From contig NZ_CP109137.1 of the NCBI RefSeq assembly GCF_035918095.1, forward strand, positions 1,676,001 to 1,740,000: a stretch of 64,000 nt of DNA. The letters are read 5' to 3'. Positions 19,123-30,664 of this stretch are shown one piece after another. Source of the stretch: Streptomyces sp. NBC_01750 (GTDB taxonomy: Bacteria > Actinomycetota > Actinomycetes > Streptomycetales > Streptomycetaceae). Below the pieces are notes generated by a model. The model was not told the origin of the DNA. It was given only the letters and a program-made list of their open reading frames with translations, and ran no database searches. The stretch's first letter is position 1. Each line of letters starts with the position of its first letter. The position numbers and the translations under genes are program-made.

Positions 19123-19710
19123 ATGGGACAGCGCTACGAACGAATAGAAGGCCGTATCCGCAGCTTCATCGAGCAACAGCCCGTCTTCTTCACCGCCACC
19201 GCCCCACTCGGCGGCGAGGGGCATATCAACCTCTCCCCCAAGGGCCGCAGCGGCACGCTCGTCGTCATCGACGAGCTGACCCTCGCCTATCTCGACTTCG
19301 GCGGCAGCGGCGCAGAGACCATCGCCCACCTCCGCGAGGAAGGGAACGGACGCATCACGCTGATGTGGTGCGCATTCACCGGCCCGCCCAAAGTGCTGCG
19401 GGTGCACGGCACCGGTGCGGCGATCTTCCGGGACGACCCGCGCTGGAGCGATCTCATCCCGCGCTTCGAGCGGGTCGACGGGCCGAGCGCCCGCGCGATC
19501 ATCGTCATCCACGCGCAGCGGATCAGCGACGCCTGCGGTTTCGCCGTGCCCTTCATGGAGTACCGGGAGGAGCGCACGCAGCACGCGGAGCACTTCGGCC
19601 GTAAGTCGGACGAGGAGTTCGCCGCGTACTGCGAGAAGAAGGACCACGTCGGGGTGAGCCTGGACGGGCTGCCGGCGCTGCCGCTCCCCCTCCCCGCGCG
19701 CACGGACTGA
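19123..19710 (+). CDS. pyridoxamine 5'-phosphate oxidase family protein
   Basis: This 195-residue protein has the split-barrel flavin-binding fold of the PNPOx family, with [20 protein letters not shown] as the typical first strands and [19 protein letters not shown] after. It probably binds FMN or F420, but its substrate is unknown. It is divergent from argG. No unusual feature was seen. Confidence 0.8.
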   Translation: MGQRYERIEGRIRSFIEQQPVFFTATAPLGGEGHINLSPKGRSGTLVVIDELTLAYLDFGGSGAETIAHLREEGNGRITLMWCAFTGPPKVLRVHGTGAAIFRDDPRWSDLIPRFERVDGPSARAIIVIHAQRISDACGFAVPFMEYREERTQHAEHFGRKSDEEFAAYCEKKDHVGVSLDGLPALPLPLPARTD

Positions 19711-19787
19711 CCCCGGGGAGTGACCGGGTGCACGTACGGCGCAGTCCGGGCGGCGCACCCCCCGGGCCGCGCGTACGGTCATGAACC

Positions 19788-20495
19788 ATGCGCCCAGGAC
19801 TCGCGCTCGGCTCCGTTCTGCTGCTGCTCGCCGCCGGTACGGTCGCGACCGTACCCGGCCGCGCGGTCACCCTCCCCGAGCGGATGGCCGACACCGGCGG
19901 CGGCACCCAGCTGATCACCGCCGAGGCCCCGGGCACCGGTTCCACCACGGGCAGTGTCACCTGGTGGGACCGGCGCCGCGACGGGCGGTGGGTGGCGGCG
20001 GGCTCGGCGGCGGCCCGGTTCGGCGCGAACGGCCTGGCCGAGGGCGGCAGCCGGAAGCAGGGCACCCTGACCACTCCGACCGGGCTGTACGGCCTGCCGT
20101 ACGCGTTCGGGACCAGGGACGCTGCCGCCTGGACCGACTACCCGTACCGCCGGGTGACGGAGACGTCCTGGTGGTGCCAGGACAACGGATCCGACGCGTA
20201 CAACCGCTGGGTGGAGGGGCTGCCCGCCGACTGCCGGGCGGCCGAGTCCGAACACCTGGTCACGTACGCGACGCAGTACGCCCGGGCCCTGGTCGTCGGC
20301 TTCAACTACGACCGTCCGGTGCGCGGTCGGGGCGCCGGGATCTTCCTGCATGTCAACGGGCGTGGCGCGACAGCCGGTTGTGTGTCGGTGCCGGACGCCG
20401 CGATGCGCCGGATCCTGGCCTGGGTCCAGCCCGGCCGCCGGCCGCATATCGCGATCGGAACAGCCTCCGGCCCCACGGCCGTCACGCGCTACTGA
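19788..20495 (+). CDS. L,D-transpeptidase (YkuD)-like secreted protein
   Basis: This 235-residue protein has an N-terminal signal peptide (hydrophobic residues 5-22, then Ala-rich) and a YkuD-type catalytic motif [18 protein letters not shown], in which His and Cys are the active-site pair. Such enzymes cross-link peptidoglycan or attach proteins to it; this subgroup could also be a modified transpeptidase of unknown substrate. It precedes the flavin operon with a 105-base gap. Confidence 0.8.
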   Translation: MRPGLALGSVLLLLAAGTVATVPGRAVTLPERMADTGGGTQLITAEAPGTGSTTGSVTWWDRRRDGRWVAAGSAAARFGANGLAEGGSRKQGTLTTPTGLYGLPYAFGTRDAAAWTDYPYRRVTETSWWCQDNGSDAYNRWVEGLPADCRAAESEHLVTYATQYARALVVGFNYDRPVRGRGAGIFLHVNGRGATAGCVSVPDAAMRRILAWVQPGRRPHIAIGTASGPTAVTRY

Positions 20496-20600
20496 CCGGG
20501 CCGGCAGGCTCACAAATTGCGCAAGCGTCCCTCGAATTGAACTCCGCGCGCCTCGCATGCGTATTCCCGTACGCGAAAGAGGTACAGCCGAGGAGCAGTC

Positions 20601-21974
20601 GTGGCGATGTTGCAGAGCGGTCGGGCCGCGAGGCGCCAGACCATGCGGGCGATCAGCCCCCGGCGTGACCCGGCGGTGGCGCTGCTGGCCGTCACCTGGG
20701 CCGGGGCGGTGGCCGTGCTGTCCCTGTGGTGGCAGAACACGGCGGTGGTGCACATGAGCACCGCCGAGTGGCTGATCGGTGCCGGCAGGATCACCGGTCT
20801 GCTGGGCGGATACACGATCGCGCTGGTGGTGCTGCTGATGGCACGCGTTCCGGCGCTGGAACGGCGGGTGGGTTCCGACCGGGTGACCCGCTGGCACGCG
20901 ATGAGCGGCCGCTACGCGATCAGTCTGATCGTCACGCATGTCGTGCTGACCGTCTGGGGGTACGCCGTCCAGGCCCGCACCGGCCTCGTGGAGCAGACCG
21001 TCACCGTCGTCGTCGACTTCCCCGAAATGATCAAGGCGGCGATCGGCACCGGGCTCCTGCTGCTCATCGGCTTCGTCTCGGCCGGGGCGGTACGCCGGCG
21101 GATGGCGTACGAGACGTGGTACTACCTGCACCTCCTCACCTATGTCGCGGTGTATCTGACCTTCTGGCACCAGCTGGCGACAGGTGCCGAGTTCGTGGCG
21201 AACCCGGCGGTGCGCACCGTCTGGTACGTGCTGTACGGAACGGTCGGCGCGCTGCTGCTCTGGTACCGCGTCCTGTCCCCCGTCCGGCTCAATCTCTGGC
21301 ACCGGATGCGGGTCGAGTCGACTGTGGACGAGGCACCGGGTGTGGTCTCCGTGCTGATCACCGGGCGACGGCTGCACCGGCTCGGCGCCGAGGCGGGCCA
21401 GTTCTTCCGCTGGCGGTTCCTCACCAAGGGGCTGCGCTGGAGCGCCAATCCGTACTCGCTCTCCGCCGCGCCCCGCCCCACTCTGATGCGTATCACCGTC
21501 AAGGCGGTCGGCAGACACAGCACGGCCCTGTCCCGCCTGGAGCCGGGGACACGGGTCTGGGCGGAGGGCCCGTACGGAGCCATGACCGCCGGGCGCCGGA
21601 GCCGCAACAAAGTGCTGCTGATCGCGGGCGGCGCCGGGATCACCCCGCTGAGGGCGCTGTTCGAGACGCTGCCGGGCGGACCGGGCGACCTGACACTGCT
21701 CTACCGGGCCAGCAACAAGCAGGACCTGGCGCTCTGGAGCGAGCTGCAGCAGATCGCCGAGCGCCGGGACGCACAGCTGATGTACGCGGTGAACGGTCCC
21801 GACGGCGCACGGCCCGAGATCACCGCCGAGCGGCTGGCGGAGGTGCTGCCCGACATCGACGAGCACGACGTCTATCTCTGCGGGCCGCCCGGTCTCGCCG
21901 AGGAGTCCTACCAGGCACTGCGTGAAGCAGGAGTGCCGTCCCGCCGGATCCACCACGAGTCCTTCGAGATGTGA
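20601..21974 (+). CDS. ferric-reductase-like transmembrane flavoprotein oxidoreductase
   Basis: This 457-residue protein probably moves electrons from cytosolic NAD(P)H across the membrane. The N-terminal half has about six membrane segments with spaced histidines (WHAMSGRYAISLIVTHVVL and YYLHLLTYVAVYLTFWHQ) that would bind two haems. The C-terminal half has an FAD domain (SANPYSLSAAP) and an NAD(P) domain (LLIAGGAGITPLRAL and YLCGPPG). GTG 20601 follows GAGGAG. Its stop overlaps the FMN-binding protein start by four bases, linking both in one operon with apbE. Confidence 0.88.
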   Translation: MAMLQSGRAARRQTMRAISPRRDPAVALLAVTWAGAVAVLSLWWQNTAVVHMSTAEWLIGAGRITGLLGGYTIALVVLLMARVPALERRVGSDRVTRWHAMSGRYAISLIVTHVVLTVWGYAVQARTGLVEQTVTVVVDFPEMIKAAIGTGLLLLIGFVSAGAVRRRMAYETWYYLHLLTYVAVYLTFWHQLATGAEFVANPAVRTVWYVLYGTVGALLLWYRVLSPVRLNLWHRMRVESTVDEAPGVVSVLITGRRLHRLGAEAGQFFRWRFLTKGLRWSANPYSLSAAPRPTLMRITVKAVGRHSTALSRLEPGTRVWAEGPYGAMTAGRRSRNKVLLIAGGAGITPLRALFETLPGGPGDLTLLYRASNKQDLALWSELQQIAERRDAQLMYAVNGPDGARPEITAERLAEVLPDIDEHDVYLCGPPGLAEESYQALREAGVPSRRIHHESFEM

Positions 21975-22864
21975 GGCCTTCCTTGAAGAGGAAACATCCG
22001 CTTCGCCGGATCATGATCGGCGCCGCCGCCACCGTGTCGGGTGTCGTCCTGCTGCTCGCGCTGAAGCAACCGGGCAACACCGTGGCCGGGGCGTCGCAGG
22101 CCGGCTCTCAGGTACCCCCCACCGGCTCGGCCTCCGCCGGGAACGGGGCCGGGGCCGCGGGGGGCAGGACGGTGCTCGGTGATGTCGCGGGCACGCAGTA
22201 CGGCGACGTCCAGGTCCAGCTCACCCTCAGCGGCGGCAGAATCACCGGGGCGCAGGCGGTGAAGGCGCCCAGCGCCGACCCCAGGAGCCGGCAGATCGCC
22301 GCCGGAGCGATCCCCAAGCTCAACCAGGCCGTGATGACGGCGCAGAGCGCGCAGATCGACGCGGTTTCCGGGGCCAGCTACACCAGCGAGGGCTACATCA
22401 AGTCCCTGCAGAGCGCACTCGACAAGGCCGGGACCGCGGGGGCGGTGGGCTCCGGTGCCGGGGACTCCGGTAGCGACGGGTCCGGCGCGCAGGCCGGGGC
22501 AGGGACGCAGCCCGGAGGGAGCCCGGGTTCCGCTGCGTCCTCGGGCTCGGGTTCCGGTTCCGGTTCCGGTTCCGGCGTCGCCCCGGCGGCGAAGACCGTC
22601 CTCGGCGACGTGGCCGATACCCAGTACGGCCCGGTGCAGGTCCGGATCACGGTCAGCGGCGGCAAGGTCACCGCGGCCGACGCCGTCAAGGCACCTTCCA
22701 CCGACGCCAACAGCCGACGGATCGCCGCCGACGCCGTGCCCAAATTGAACCAGGCAGCGGTCACGGCACAGAGCGCACAGATCGACGCCGTTTCCGGCGC
22801 CAGCTACACCAGCGAGGGCTACATCAAGTCCCTGCAGAGCGCACTCGACAAAGCGGGTCTGTGA
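21971..22864 (+). CDS. tandem FMN-binding domain protein, exported/membrane-anchored
   Basis: This 297-residue protein has an N-terminal membrane anchor (residues 15-32), then two FMN-binding domains (about 66-155 and 207-297) joined by a Gly/Ser/Ala linker. Each domain ends in the same segment, with DAVSGASYTS at residues 130-139 and 272-281, the site where ApbE attaches FMN. The two domains are nearly identical in DNA at their 3' ends, so they arose by recent duplication or are kept alike by conversion. The usual modified Thr of SGAT is Ser here (136 and 278). Its start overlaps the oxidoreductase stop and its stop overlaps apbE. Confidence 0.9.
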   Translation: MRPSLKRKHPLRRIMIGAAATVSGVVLLLALKQPGNTVAGASQAGSQVPPTGSASAGNGAGAAGGRTVLGDVAGTQYGDVQVQLTLSGGRITGAQAVKAPSADPRSRQIAAGAIPKLNQAVMTAQSAQIDAVSGASYTSEGYIKSLQSALDKAGTAGAVGSGAGDSGSDGSGAQAGAGTQPGGSPGSAASSGSGSGSGSGSGVAPAAKTVLGDVADTQYGPVQVRITVSGGKVTAADAVKAPSTDANSRRIAADAVPKLNQAAVTAQSAQIDAVSGASYTSEGYIKSLQSALDKAGL

Positions 22865-23640
22865 TGCCCGGCCGCCAAGAACGCCTGCGCCATGTCGAGC
22901 ACTCCATGGGCACGGTCTTCTCGTTCGACATCCGTGTCGCCGACAGCAGCGGCTCTCCCAGAGTGCGCGCCGGACTCGCCGCCGCCGTGGCCGGTCTGCA
23001 CCGTGTGGACGAGATCTTCTCGACGTACCGTCAGGGCAGCCAGCTCAGCCGACTCGCCCGCGGCGAACTCTCACTCGGAGAGTGCGTCACCGAGGTCGCC
23101 GAAGTGCTCGATCTGTGCGTGGACGCGGAGCGGGAGAGCGACGGCTGGTTCACCGCCCACTACGCCGGAGAGCTGGATCCGACAGGTCTGGTCAAGGGCT
23201 GGGCGGTGGAGTGCGCGGTCCGCATGCTCGCCTCGTCGGGTGCGGATTCGGTCTGCCTCAACGGAGGCGGCGACATCCAGTTGCACGGCGGCCCCTGGCG
23301 GGTGGGCGTCAGTGACCCACTGCACCCGGGCGAGCTCGTCACGGTGATCGAGGCCGACGAGCGCCTCGCCGTCGCCACATCGGGCCCGGCCGAGCGCGGC
23401 TGCCACATTCTCGACCCGCACACCCGTCGGTCACCCACCGAGGTCACGGCGTCGATGACCGTCGTCTGCCCGGGGCTGACCCACGCCGACGCGCGGGCGA
23501 CCGCCGCGTACGCCATGGGCGGGCGGGCCCGCGACTGGCTGGAAGAGCTGCCCGATACCGAGGGCTTTGCGGTCAACGCCGACGGCAGCACCTGGCAGAC
23601 CAGCGGATTCGCCCGCCACACGGCGAAGTTGACCGCCTGA
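22864..23640 (+). CDS. apbE: FAD:protein FMN transferase
   Basis: This 258-residue enzyme transfers FMN from FAD to Ser/Thr of exported proteins. The family segments HSMGTVFSFDIR, DPTGLVKGWAVE, CLNGGGDIQLHG and ATSGPAERGCHILDP are present. It starts in the TGATG overlap with the tandem FMN-binding gene, which is its likely substrate. A bidirectional hairpin follows the stop. Confidence 0.92.
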   Translation: MPGRQERLRHVEHSMGTVFSFDIRVADSSGSPRVRAGLAAAVAGLHRVDEIFSTYRQGSQLSRLARGELSLGECVTEVAEVLDLCVDAERESDGWFTAHYAGELDPTGLVKGWAVECAVRMLASSGADSVCLNGGGDIQLHGGPWRVGVSDPLHPGELVTVIEADERLAVATSGPAERGCHILDPHTRRSPTEVTASMTVVCPGLTHADARATAAYAMGGRARDWLEELPDTEGFAVNADGSTWQTSGFARHTAKLTA

Positions 23641-23652
23641 CGACGGGACGTC

Positions 23653-23671
23653 GGCGGTCGGCCGGACCGCC
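23653..23671. terminator. bidirectional terminator between apbE and argR
   Basis: GGCGGTC and GACCGCC form a 7-bp stem around a 5-base loop in the 38-base gap between the convergent apbE and argR genes. Confidence 0.65.
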
Positions 23672-23678
23672 GGCGGCC

Positions 23679-24215
23679 TCAGCGGTCGTTCTGGGCCAGG
23701 CGCAGCAGATGGTCCGCGAGCGCCTGACCGCCCGCCGGGTCGCGGCTGATCAGCATCAGTGTGTCGTCGCCCGCGATCGTGCCCAGGATGTCGTGCAGTT
23801 CGGCCTGGTCGATGGCCGAGGCGAGGAACTGGGCAGCGCCCGGAGGCGTACGCAGCACCACGAGGTTGGCGGAGGCCTCGGCGGAAATGAGCAGTTCGGC
23901 CGAGAGGCGCCGCATGCGCTCCTCCTTGGCCGACTCGCCGAGCGGCGCCTGCGGGGTGCGGAAGCCGCCCTCGCTGGGCACCGCGTAGATCAGCTCACCG
24001 CCGGTGTTGCGGAGCTTCACCGCGCCGAGCTCGTCGAGGTCGCGGGAGAGTGTCGCCTGGGTGACGCTCAGTCCGTTGTCCGCGAGGAGCTTCGCCAGCT
24101 GGCTCTGCGAGCGCACCGGCTGCCGGTTGAGGATGTCCACGATCCGGCGGTGGCGGGCCGTGCGGGTCTGCGGTACGGCGGGCCCGCCGTGCTCGGTGTC
24201 CTGCGCCTCGGTCAT
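23679..24215 (-). CDS. argR: arginine repressor
   Basis: This 178-residue regulator binds arginine and ARG boxes as a hexamer. The N-terminal winged helix has [20 protein letters not shown] and [13 protein letters not shown]; the C-terminal arginine-binding domain has [14 protein letters not shown] and GTIAGDDT. It is the last gene of argCJBDR and starts 10 bases after the argD stop. It should repress this operon, argGH and itself. Confidence 0.95.
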   Translation of the reverse strand: MTEAQDTEHGGPAVPQTRTARHRRIVDILNRQPVRSQSQLAKLLADNGLSVTQATLSRDLDELGAVKLRNTGGELIYAVPSEGGFRTPQAPLGESAKEERMRRLSAELLISAEASANLVVLRTPPGAAQFLASAIDQAELHDILGTIAGDDTLMLISRDPAGGQALADHLLRLAQNDR

Positions 24216-24225
24216 CGTCGTCGTC

Positions 24226-25434
24226 TCATTCCCCGGATCGTCCTTCCCCGTACACACCGTCGAGGATGCCCGGAAGCGCCTGGATGAACGCGTCCACTTC
24301 CGCGTCACCGATGATCAGCGGCGGCATGAGCCGTACGACATCGGGGGCGGGAGCGTTCACCAGGAATCCGGCATCCTGAGCCGCCTGCTGCACCTTCGGT
24401 GCGAGGGACTCGGTGAGCACGATACCCAGCAGCAGGCCCGCACCACGGACATGGGAGACCAGCGGGTGCCTGTGCTTGCCGCCGGCGCCCTCGATTCCGT
24501 CGCGCAGTTTCTCGCCGAGGCGCTTCACCGCGTCGAGGACTCCGTCGGCCGCGAGGGTGTCGAGCACGGCGAGTCCGGCCGCGCAGGCGACCGGGTTGCC
24601 GCCGAACGTCGTGCCGTGCTGGCCGGGCCGGAGCAGATCCGCGGCCGGGCCGAAGGCGACGGTCGCACCGATCGGGAGCCCGCCGCCGAGACCCTTGGCC
24701 AGCGTGACGACATCGGGCTCCACGCCCTGGTGCGCCTGGTACTCGAACCAGTGGCCGGTCCGCCCGATACCCGTCTGCACCTCGTCGAGGACGAGCAGCG
24801 TGCCGGTGGCCCGGGTGATTTCCCGGGCGGCCTCCAGATAGCCCTTGGGCGGGACGACCACGCCGTTCTCGCCCTGGATCGGCTCGATGACGACCAGCGC
24901 GGTCTCTTCGGTGACCGCGGCCCGCAGCGCCTCGGCATCGCCGTACGGAACGTGTGTGACGTCTCCCGGCAGTGGCAGGAACGGCTCCCGCTTGCCCGGC
25001 TGGCCGGTCAGGGCGAGGGAGCCCATCGTGCGGCCGTGGAAGCCGCCGTCGGTGGCGACCATGTGCGTACGCCCCGTCAGCCGGCCGATCTTGAAGGCGG
25101 CTTCGTTGGCCTCCGCGCCCGAGTTGCAGAAGAAGACGCGGCCGGGGCGGCCGAAGAGCTGGATCAGCCGCTCGGCGAGTGCGACGGGAGGCTCGGCGAC
25201 ATAGAGGTTGGAGACATGGCCGAGGGAGGCGATCTGCCGGGAGACGGCCTCGACGACGGCGGGGTGGGCGTGGCCGAGCGCGTTCACGGCGATGCCGCCC
25301 ACGAAGTCGGTGTACTCGGTGCCGTCCGCGTCCCAGACCTTCGCTCCCCGGCCGCGGACGAGGGACAGCTTCGGCGTGCCGTAGTTGTCCGTCATCACGC
25401 CCTGCCAGCGTTGCGTGAGCTCCTCGTTGCTCAT
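24226..25434 (-). CDS. argD: acetylornithine aminotransferase
   Basis: This 402-residue PLP enzyme converts N-acetylglutamate semialdehyde to N-acetylornithine. It has [15 protein letters not shown] and [13 protein letters not shown], with the PLP lysine in the latter, and [10 protein letters not shown]. Its start overlaps the argB stop by four bases. Confidence 0.96.
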   Translation of the reverse strand: MSNEELTQRWQGVMTDNYGTPKLSLVRGRGAKVWDADGTEYTDFVGGIAVNALGHAHPAVVEAVSRQIASLGHVSNLYVAEPPVALAERLIQLFGRPGRVFFCNSGAEANEAAFKIGRLTGRTHMVATDGGFHGRTMGSLALTGQPGKREPFLPLPGDVTHVPYGDAEALRAAVTEETALVVIEPIQGENGVVVPPKGYLEAAREITRATGTLLVLDEVQTGIGRTGHWFEYQAHQGVEPDVVTLAKGLGGGLPIGATVAFGPAADLLRPGQHGTTFGGNPVACAAGLAVLDTLAADGVLDAVKRLGEKLRDGIEGAGGKHRHPLVSHVRGAGLLLGIVLTESLAPKVQQAAQDAGFLVNAPAPDVVRLMPPLIIGDAEVDAFIQALPGILDGVYGEGRSGE

Positions 25435-26342
25435 GACTCCCCCTCCAGCGGTGCCTGTCCGTCGGGCACGACCATCGTGCCGATGCCCTCGTCGGTGAAG
25501 ATCTCCAGCAGGATCGAGTGCTGGACCCGGCCGTCGATCACGCGCGCGGTGTTGACCCCGTTGCGCACGGCGTGCAGACAGCCCTCCATCTTGGGGACCA
25601 TGCCGCTGGAGAGGTCGGGCAGCAGCTTCTCCAGCTGGGTGGCGGTGAGCCGGCTGATCACTTCGTCGCTGTTCGGCCAGTCCTCGTAGAGGCCCTCGAC
25701 ATCGGTGAGGACCATCAGCGTCTCGGCCCCGAGCGCGGCGGCGAGCGCGGCCGCGGCGGTGTCGGCGTTGACGTTGTAGACATGGTTGTCGTCGGCGGAG
25801 CGCGCGATGGAGGAGATGACCGGGATACGGCCATCCTCCAGGAGCGCCTCGATGGCACCCGTGTCGATCTTGGTGATCTCACCGACCCGGCCGATGTCCA
25901 CCAACTCGCCGTCGATCTGCGGCTGGTGCTTGGTGGCGGTGATGGTGTGGGCGTCCTCGCCGGTCATGCCGACGGCGAGCGGTCCGTGCTGGTTGAGCAG
26001 CCCGACGAGCTCACGCTGGACCTGTCCGGCCAGCACCATCCGTACGACGTCCATGGCCTCGGGGGTGGTGACCCTGAGGCCCGCCTTGAACTCGCTGACC
26101 AGGCCGTGCCTGTCGAGCTGGGCGCTGATCTGCGGGCCGCCGCCGTGGACCACGACCGGCTTGAGGCCCGCTTGCCGCAGGAAGACGACATCCTGCGCGA
26201 AGGCCGCCTTCAGGTCCTCGTCGATCATGGCGTTGCCGCCGAACTTGATGACGACGGTCTTTCCGTTGTGCCGGGTCAGCCAGGGCAGCGCCTCGATGAG
26301 GATCTGGGCCTTCGGCAGCGCGGTGTGCTTACGGGTACTCAT
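25431..26342 (-). CDS. argB: acetylglutamate kinase
   Basis: This 303-residue kinase phosphorylates N-acetylglutamate. The phosphate-binding [18 protein letters not shown] and the catalytic [20 protein letters not shown] are clear. It overlaps argJ upstream and argD downstream by four bases each, so the operon is translationally coupled. Confidence 0.96.
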   Translation of the reverse strand: MSTRKHTALPKAQILIEALPWLTRHNGKTVVIKFGGNAMIDEDLKAAFAQDVVFLRQAGLKPVVVHGGGPQISAQLDRHGLVSEFKAGLRVTTPEAMDVVRMVLAGQVQRELVGLLNQHGPLAVGMTGEDAHTITATKHQPQIDGELVDIGRVGEITKIDTGAIEALLEDGRIPVISSIARSADDNHVYNVNADTAAAALAAALGAETLMVLTDVEGLYEDWPNSDEVISRLTATQLEKLLPDLSSGMVPKMEGCLHAVRNGVNTARVIDGRVQHSILLEIFTDEGIGTMVVPDGQAPLEGES

Positions 26343-27490
26343 GAGGAGTACGCGCTGTTCTCGTGGACGTAGTCGGCGGTGAGGTCGTTCGCCCAGATCA
26401 CGGCGGACTCGGACCCGGCCGAGAGGTCAGCGGTGATCTTCACCTCGCGGTAGCGCATGTCGACCAGGTCCCGGTCCTCGCCGACGCTGCCGTTCTTGCA
26501 GACCCAGACGTCGTTGATGGCGACGTTCAGCCGGTCGGGCTCGAAGGCGGCCTGCGTGGTGCCGATGGCGGAGAGCACCCGGCCCCAGTTGGGGTCCTCG
26601 CCGTGGATGGCGCACTTGAGGAGGTTGTTACGGGCGATGGAGCGGCCCACCTCGACGGCGTCGTCCTCGGTCGCGGCGTTGATCACCTCGATACGGATGT
26701 CCTTGCTGGCTCCCTCGGCGTCACCGATCAGCTGACGGGCGAGATCGTCGCAGACGGTCCGAACGGCATCGGCGAACTCGTCGTACCGGGGCGTGAACCC
26801 ACTGGCTCCGGAGGCGAGCAGCAGCACCGTGTCGTTGGTGGACATACAGCCGTCGGAGTCGATCCGGTCGAACGTCTGCCGGGTGGCTTCGCGCAGCGCC
26901 TTGTCGAGCGTTCCGGCCTCGAGGTCGGCGTCGGTGGTGAGGACGACGAGCATGGTGGCGAGGCCCGGCGCGAGCATGCCGGCGCCCTTGGCCATTCCGC
27001 CGACGGTCCAGCCGTCCTTGGTGACCACAGCCGTCTTGTGGACGGTGTCGGTGGTCTTGATGGCGATGGCCGCCTTCTCGCCGCCGTGCGGGGAGAGCTC
27101 GGTGGCAGCCTTCTCGACGCCGGCGAGGATCTCGTCCATCGGCAACAGCAGACCGATCAGACCCGTGGAGGCGACGGCGACCTCGCCGGCGCTCTGCCCC
27201 AGCACCTCGGCGGCCTTCTCGGCGGTCGCGTGGGTGTCCTGGAAGCCCTGCGGGCCCGTACAGGCGTTGGCGCCACCGGAGTTGAGAACGACGGCGGTGA
27301 CTTCACCGCCGCGGAGGACCTGCTCGGACCAGAGGACGGGCGCGGCCTTGACGCGGTTGGAGGTGAAGACGCCCGCGGCGGCGCGGCGCGGACCGTTGTT
27401 GACCACGAGGGCCAGGTCCGGGTTGCCGTTCTCCTTGATCCCGGCGGCGATGCCCGCCGCCGTGAATCCCTTGGCTGCCGTGACGCTCAC
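26339..27490 (-). CDS. argJ: bifunctional ornithine acetyltransferase / N-acetylglutamate synthase
   Basis: This 383-residue enzyme moves acetyl from N-acetylornithine to glutamate and so recycles it. The self-cleavage site is [12 protein letters not shown], in which Thr becomes the N-terminal nucleophile of the beta chain. It is 136 bases downstream of argC; that gap carries a G+C-rich inverted repeat that may weaken read-through, and it overlaps argB by four bases. Confidence 0.96.
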   Translation of the reverse strand: MSVTAAKGFTAAGIAAGIKENGNPDLALVVNNGPRRAAAGVFTSNRVKAAPVLWSEQVLRGGEVTAVVLNSGGANACTGPQGFQDTHATAEKAAEVLGQSAGEVAVASTGLIGLLLPMDEILAGVEKAATELSPHGGEKAAIAIKTTDTVHKTAVVTKDGWTVGGMAKGAGMLAPGLATMLVVLTTDADLEAGTLDKALREATRQTFDRIDSDGCMSTNDTVLLLASGASGFTPRYDEFADAVRTVCDDLARQLIGDAEGASKDIRIEVINAATEDDAVEVGRSIARNNLLKCAIHGEDPNWGRVLSAIGTTQAAFEPDRLNVAINDVWVCKNGSVGEDRDLVDMRYREVKITADLSAGSESAVIWANDLTADYVHENSAYSS

Positions 27491-27626
27491 TGCATCTCCT
27501 TGTTCGCTTCTCCGCCCGTGGTCCCGCCCGCCGGAGGCGGGGCGGGCAGCGGTGCGGCTTTCGTCGTTGTCAGCAGCCCGGCGGCTGCGCGTGCTCCCCC
27601 AGCGACCGCTGGGCGGTGCCCCCAGC

Positions 27627-28708
<1,082 letters not shown>

Positions 28709-28988
28709 TCAGCGCTGCCGCGCCGTGGATCTTCGCGTGGCCGAGCGCTCCCAGTGATCACTGCCCCGTGCGCCACCGGCCGGGTCGGGAGGACCGCCTC
28801 GAGATCAGGAACTGCGGCAGCGCCGCCGAACCCCGAGGGCTTCACCGCAGACCGATCTCATGGGTGCGCAATCCCGCAACCGTGCCATATGCGAAGGAAA
28901 CGTGGCATGCCCCATGAGAATCGGACACCTGTCATGAGATACCTGGGTGGGTGGCCGCCGGGGCCCGGTGAAAGGTGAGGTGGCCGAG
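28709..28988. other. intergenic region between argC and the APC permease
   Basis: Apart from the argC promoter at its left end, this stretch holds an inverted repeat TGCCA ... TGGCA (28883-28887 and 28903-28907) about 80 bases before the permease start. It may be an operator. No gene is seen. Confidence 0.35.
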
Positions 28989-30455
28989 GTGGCTGAGGCT
29001 TCGAAGGTCGCGCAGGCCGACGAGAGTTCCGTCGAGCTCGGGGGCTACCAGCAGGAGCTGAAACGGACGCTCGGCTCCTTTCAGGTGTTCGCGATCTCGT
29101 TCGCGTTCATCTCGGTGGCGGTTGGCATCTTCGCGACGTACGACGACGTGCTGCAGAACGCGGGGCCGGTCGGGCTTTGGCTGTGGCCCATCGCGGCGGT
29201 GGGGCAGGTCCTGGTGGCCTTGGTGGTCGCGCAGCTCGCGGCCCGCATCGCGCTCAGCGGCTCGTCCTACCAATGGGCCTCGCGGCTGGCCAACCCGAAG
29301 GTCGGCTGGGGGTTCGGTTGGCTGACCTTCTGCTACCTGGCGATCGCGGTCGTGGCGATCGACAATGCACTCGCGAGTCAGGCCATCATGCCGCTCGCCG
29401 GCATGCAGCCGGACGAGGGTACGGCGCGCCTGATCACGCTCGTGGTGCTGCTCATCCAGACCTTGCTCGCAGTGGCCTCGACACGCATCGTCAGCATGAT
29501 CAACGCGAGCGCGGTGGGGCTCGAGCTGGCGCTCGTCGTGGTGGTGGCCATCGCCCTCGTCATCGCTGTGGCGGTCACGGGCCACGGCGCAGCCGACAAC
29601 CTCACCTCGCGCGGTGTCACCGAGAACGCCCAGGACTATTTCACCGTGGGCGGCGGGTTGATGCTCGCGATGATCATGGGCCTGGCTACGCTCGTCGGCT
29701 TCGATGCCGCGGCCAACCTGGCCGAGGAGGCCAAGGATCCCTATCGCAGCGTCCCGCGCGCGATCGTGGGATCGGTCGTGGCCGCCGGTCTGCTGGGGAT
29801 GCTGTTCCTGATCTCGCTCACCGTCGCGATCGAAGACATTCCGCGGATCACCGCCAGCGGCTCGCCGGTCGCGGCGATCATGCACGATCAGTTCGGTCCG
29901 GTGATGGAGAGAGTGCTACTGGTTGCGATCGCGTTCGCGTTCTTCGGCGCCGGGATGGTGGTGATGACCGCGTGCTCGCGGATCGTTTTCGCGATGTCGC
30001 GCGACTCACGCTTCCCTGCCCACCGGCTGATGCGACGGGTCAACCCACGCACGCATACGCCGGTCCCGGCGACGATCCTGATCTTCGTCGTGGGAGTCGT
30101 CCTGATGGTCGCGTTGCCGGGTGCCGCACTGCTGAAGCTGATCACGGCGTCGACGATCCTCCCGGCGATCATCTACGGCGCGACGATTGTCCTCTACCTG
30201 GCGGTGCGCCGACGGCTGGACCGCAAAAAGGGCGCGTTCGACCTCGGGCGCTTCGAGTTGCCGGTCGCGATCTGCGCGCTGGTGTGGTCGGTCGTCTCAC
30301 TGTTTGTGCTGGTGGCGCCGGCGGAGGCGCTCGTCCCGGTCCTGATCGTGGTCGGTTTGCTTCTTGCGGGCGGGCTTTTCTTCCTCGGCCTGCTGATCTT
30401 CGACCGTGGGGCGCTGGAGACCGAGCCCGGAGACGTGAGCGTCTTCAGGCACTGA
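28989..30455 (+). CDS. APC-family amino acid permease
   Basis: This is a 488-residue transporter with about 12 membrane segments. The N-terminal GGYQQELKRTLGSFQVFAIS and the internal GFDAAANLAEEAKDPYRSVP are typical of the AAT/GABA-permease branch of the APC superfamily. The substrate is an amino acid or amine. I chose GTG 28989 because GGTGAGG precedes it by eight bases; GTG 28980 is also possible. Its codon choice includes runs such as TTG CTT CTT that are unusual beside its neighbours, so it may have been acquired. Confidence 0.87.
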   Translation: MAEASKVAQADESSVELGGYQQELKRTLGSFQVFAISFAFISVAVGIFATYDDVLQNAGPVGLWLWPIAAVGQVLVALVVAQLAARIALSGSSYQWASRLANPKVGWGFGWLTFCYLAIAVVAIDNALASQAIMPLAGMQPDEGTARLITLVVLLIQTLLAVASTRIVSMINASAVGLELALVVVVAIALVIAVAVTGHGAADNLTSRGVTENAQDYFTVGGGLMLAMIMGLATLVGFDAAANLAEEAKDPYRSVPRAIVGSVVAAGLLGMLFLISLTVAIEDIPRITASGSPVAAIMHDQFGPVMERVLLVAIAFAFFGAGMVVMTACSRIVFAMSRDSRFPAHRLMRRVNPRTHTPVPATILIFVVGVVLMVALPGAALLKLITASTILPAIIYGATIVLYLAVRRRLDRKKGAFDLGRFELPVAICALVWSVVSLFVLVAPAEALVPVLIVVGLLLAGGLFFLGLLIFDRGALETEPGDVSVFRH

Positions 30456-30664
30456 GCTTTCCAGCGTTGCCGCTCCAGGGGTGAGGACGGCATTGGCTGC
30501 TGAGAGGTGCGGCGGTTGGGGCTGCGCGGACATGGCGGAAGATCGGCCATGCCTCAGCCGGGCCAACTATCGTTCCTGGGCTGCACCGGGCGCCCCTCGG
30601 GGCGACGGCCCCGGTCGGACCGACGCCTCCCCCAACGGTTCATCGGTGACATCGCCGTTCGCCG

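Noticed and set aside
19779..21956. Minus-strand open frame opposite the L,D-transpeptidase and reductase genes
   Set aside because: Plus-strand genes have full domains and G/C third positions; the opposite frame has neither.
22540..22580. GGTTCC repeats as a CRISPR or regulatory array
   Set aside because: They encode the Gly-Ser linker of the tandem FMN protein in frame.
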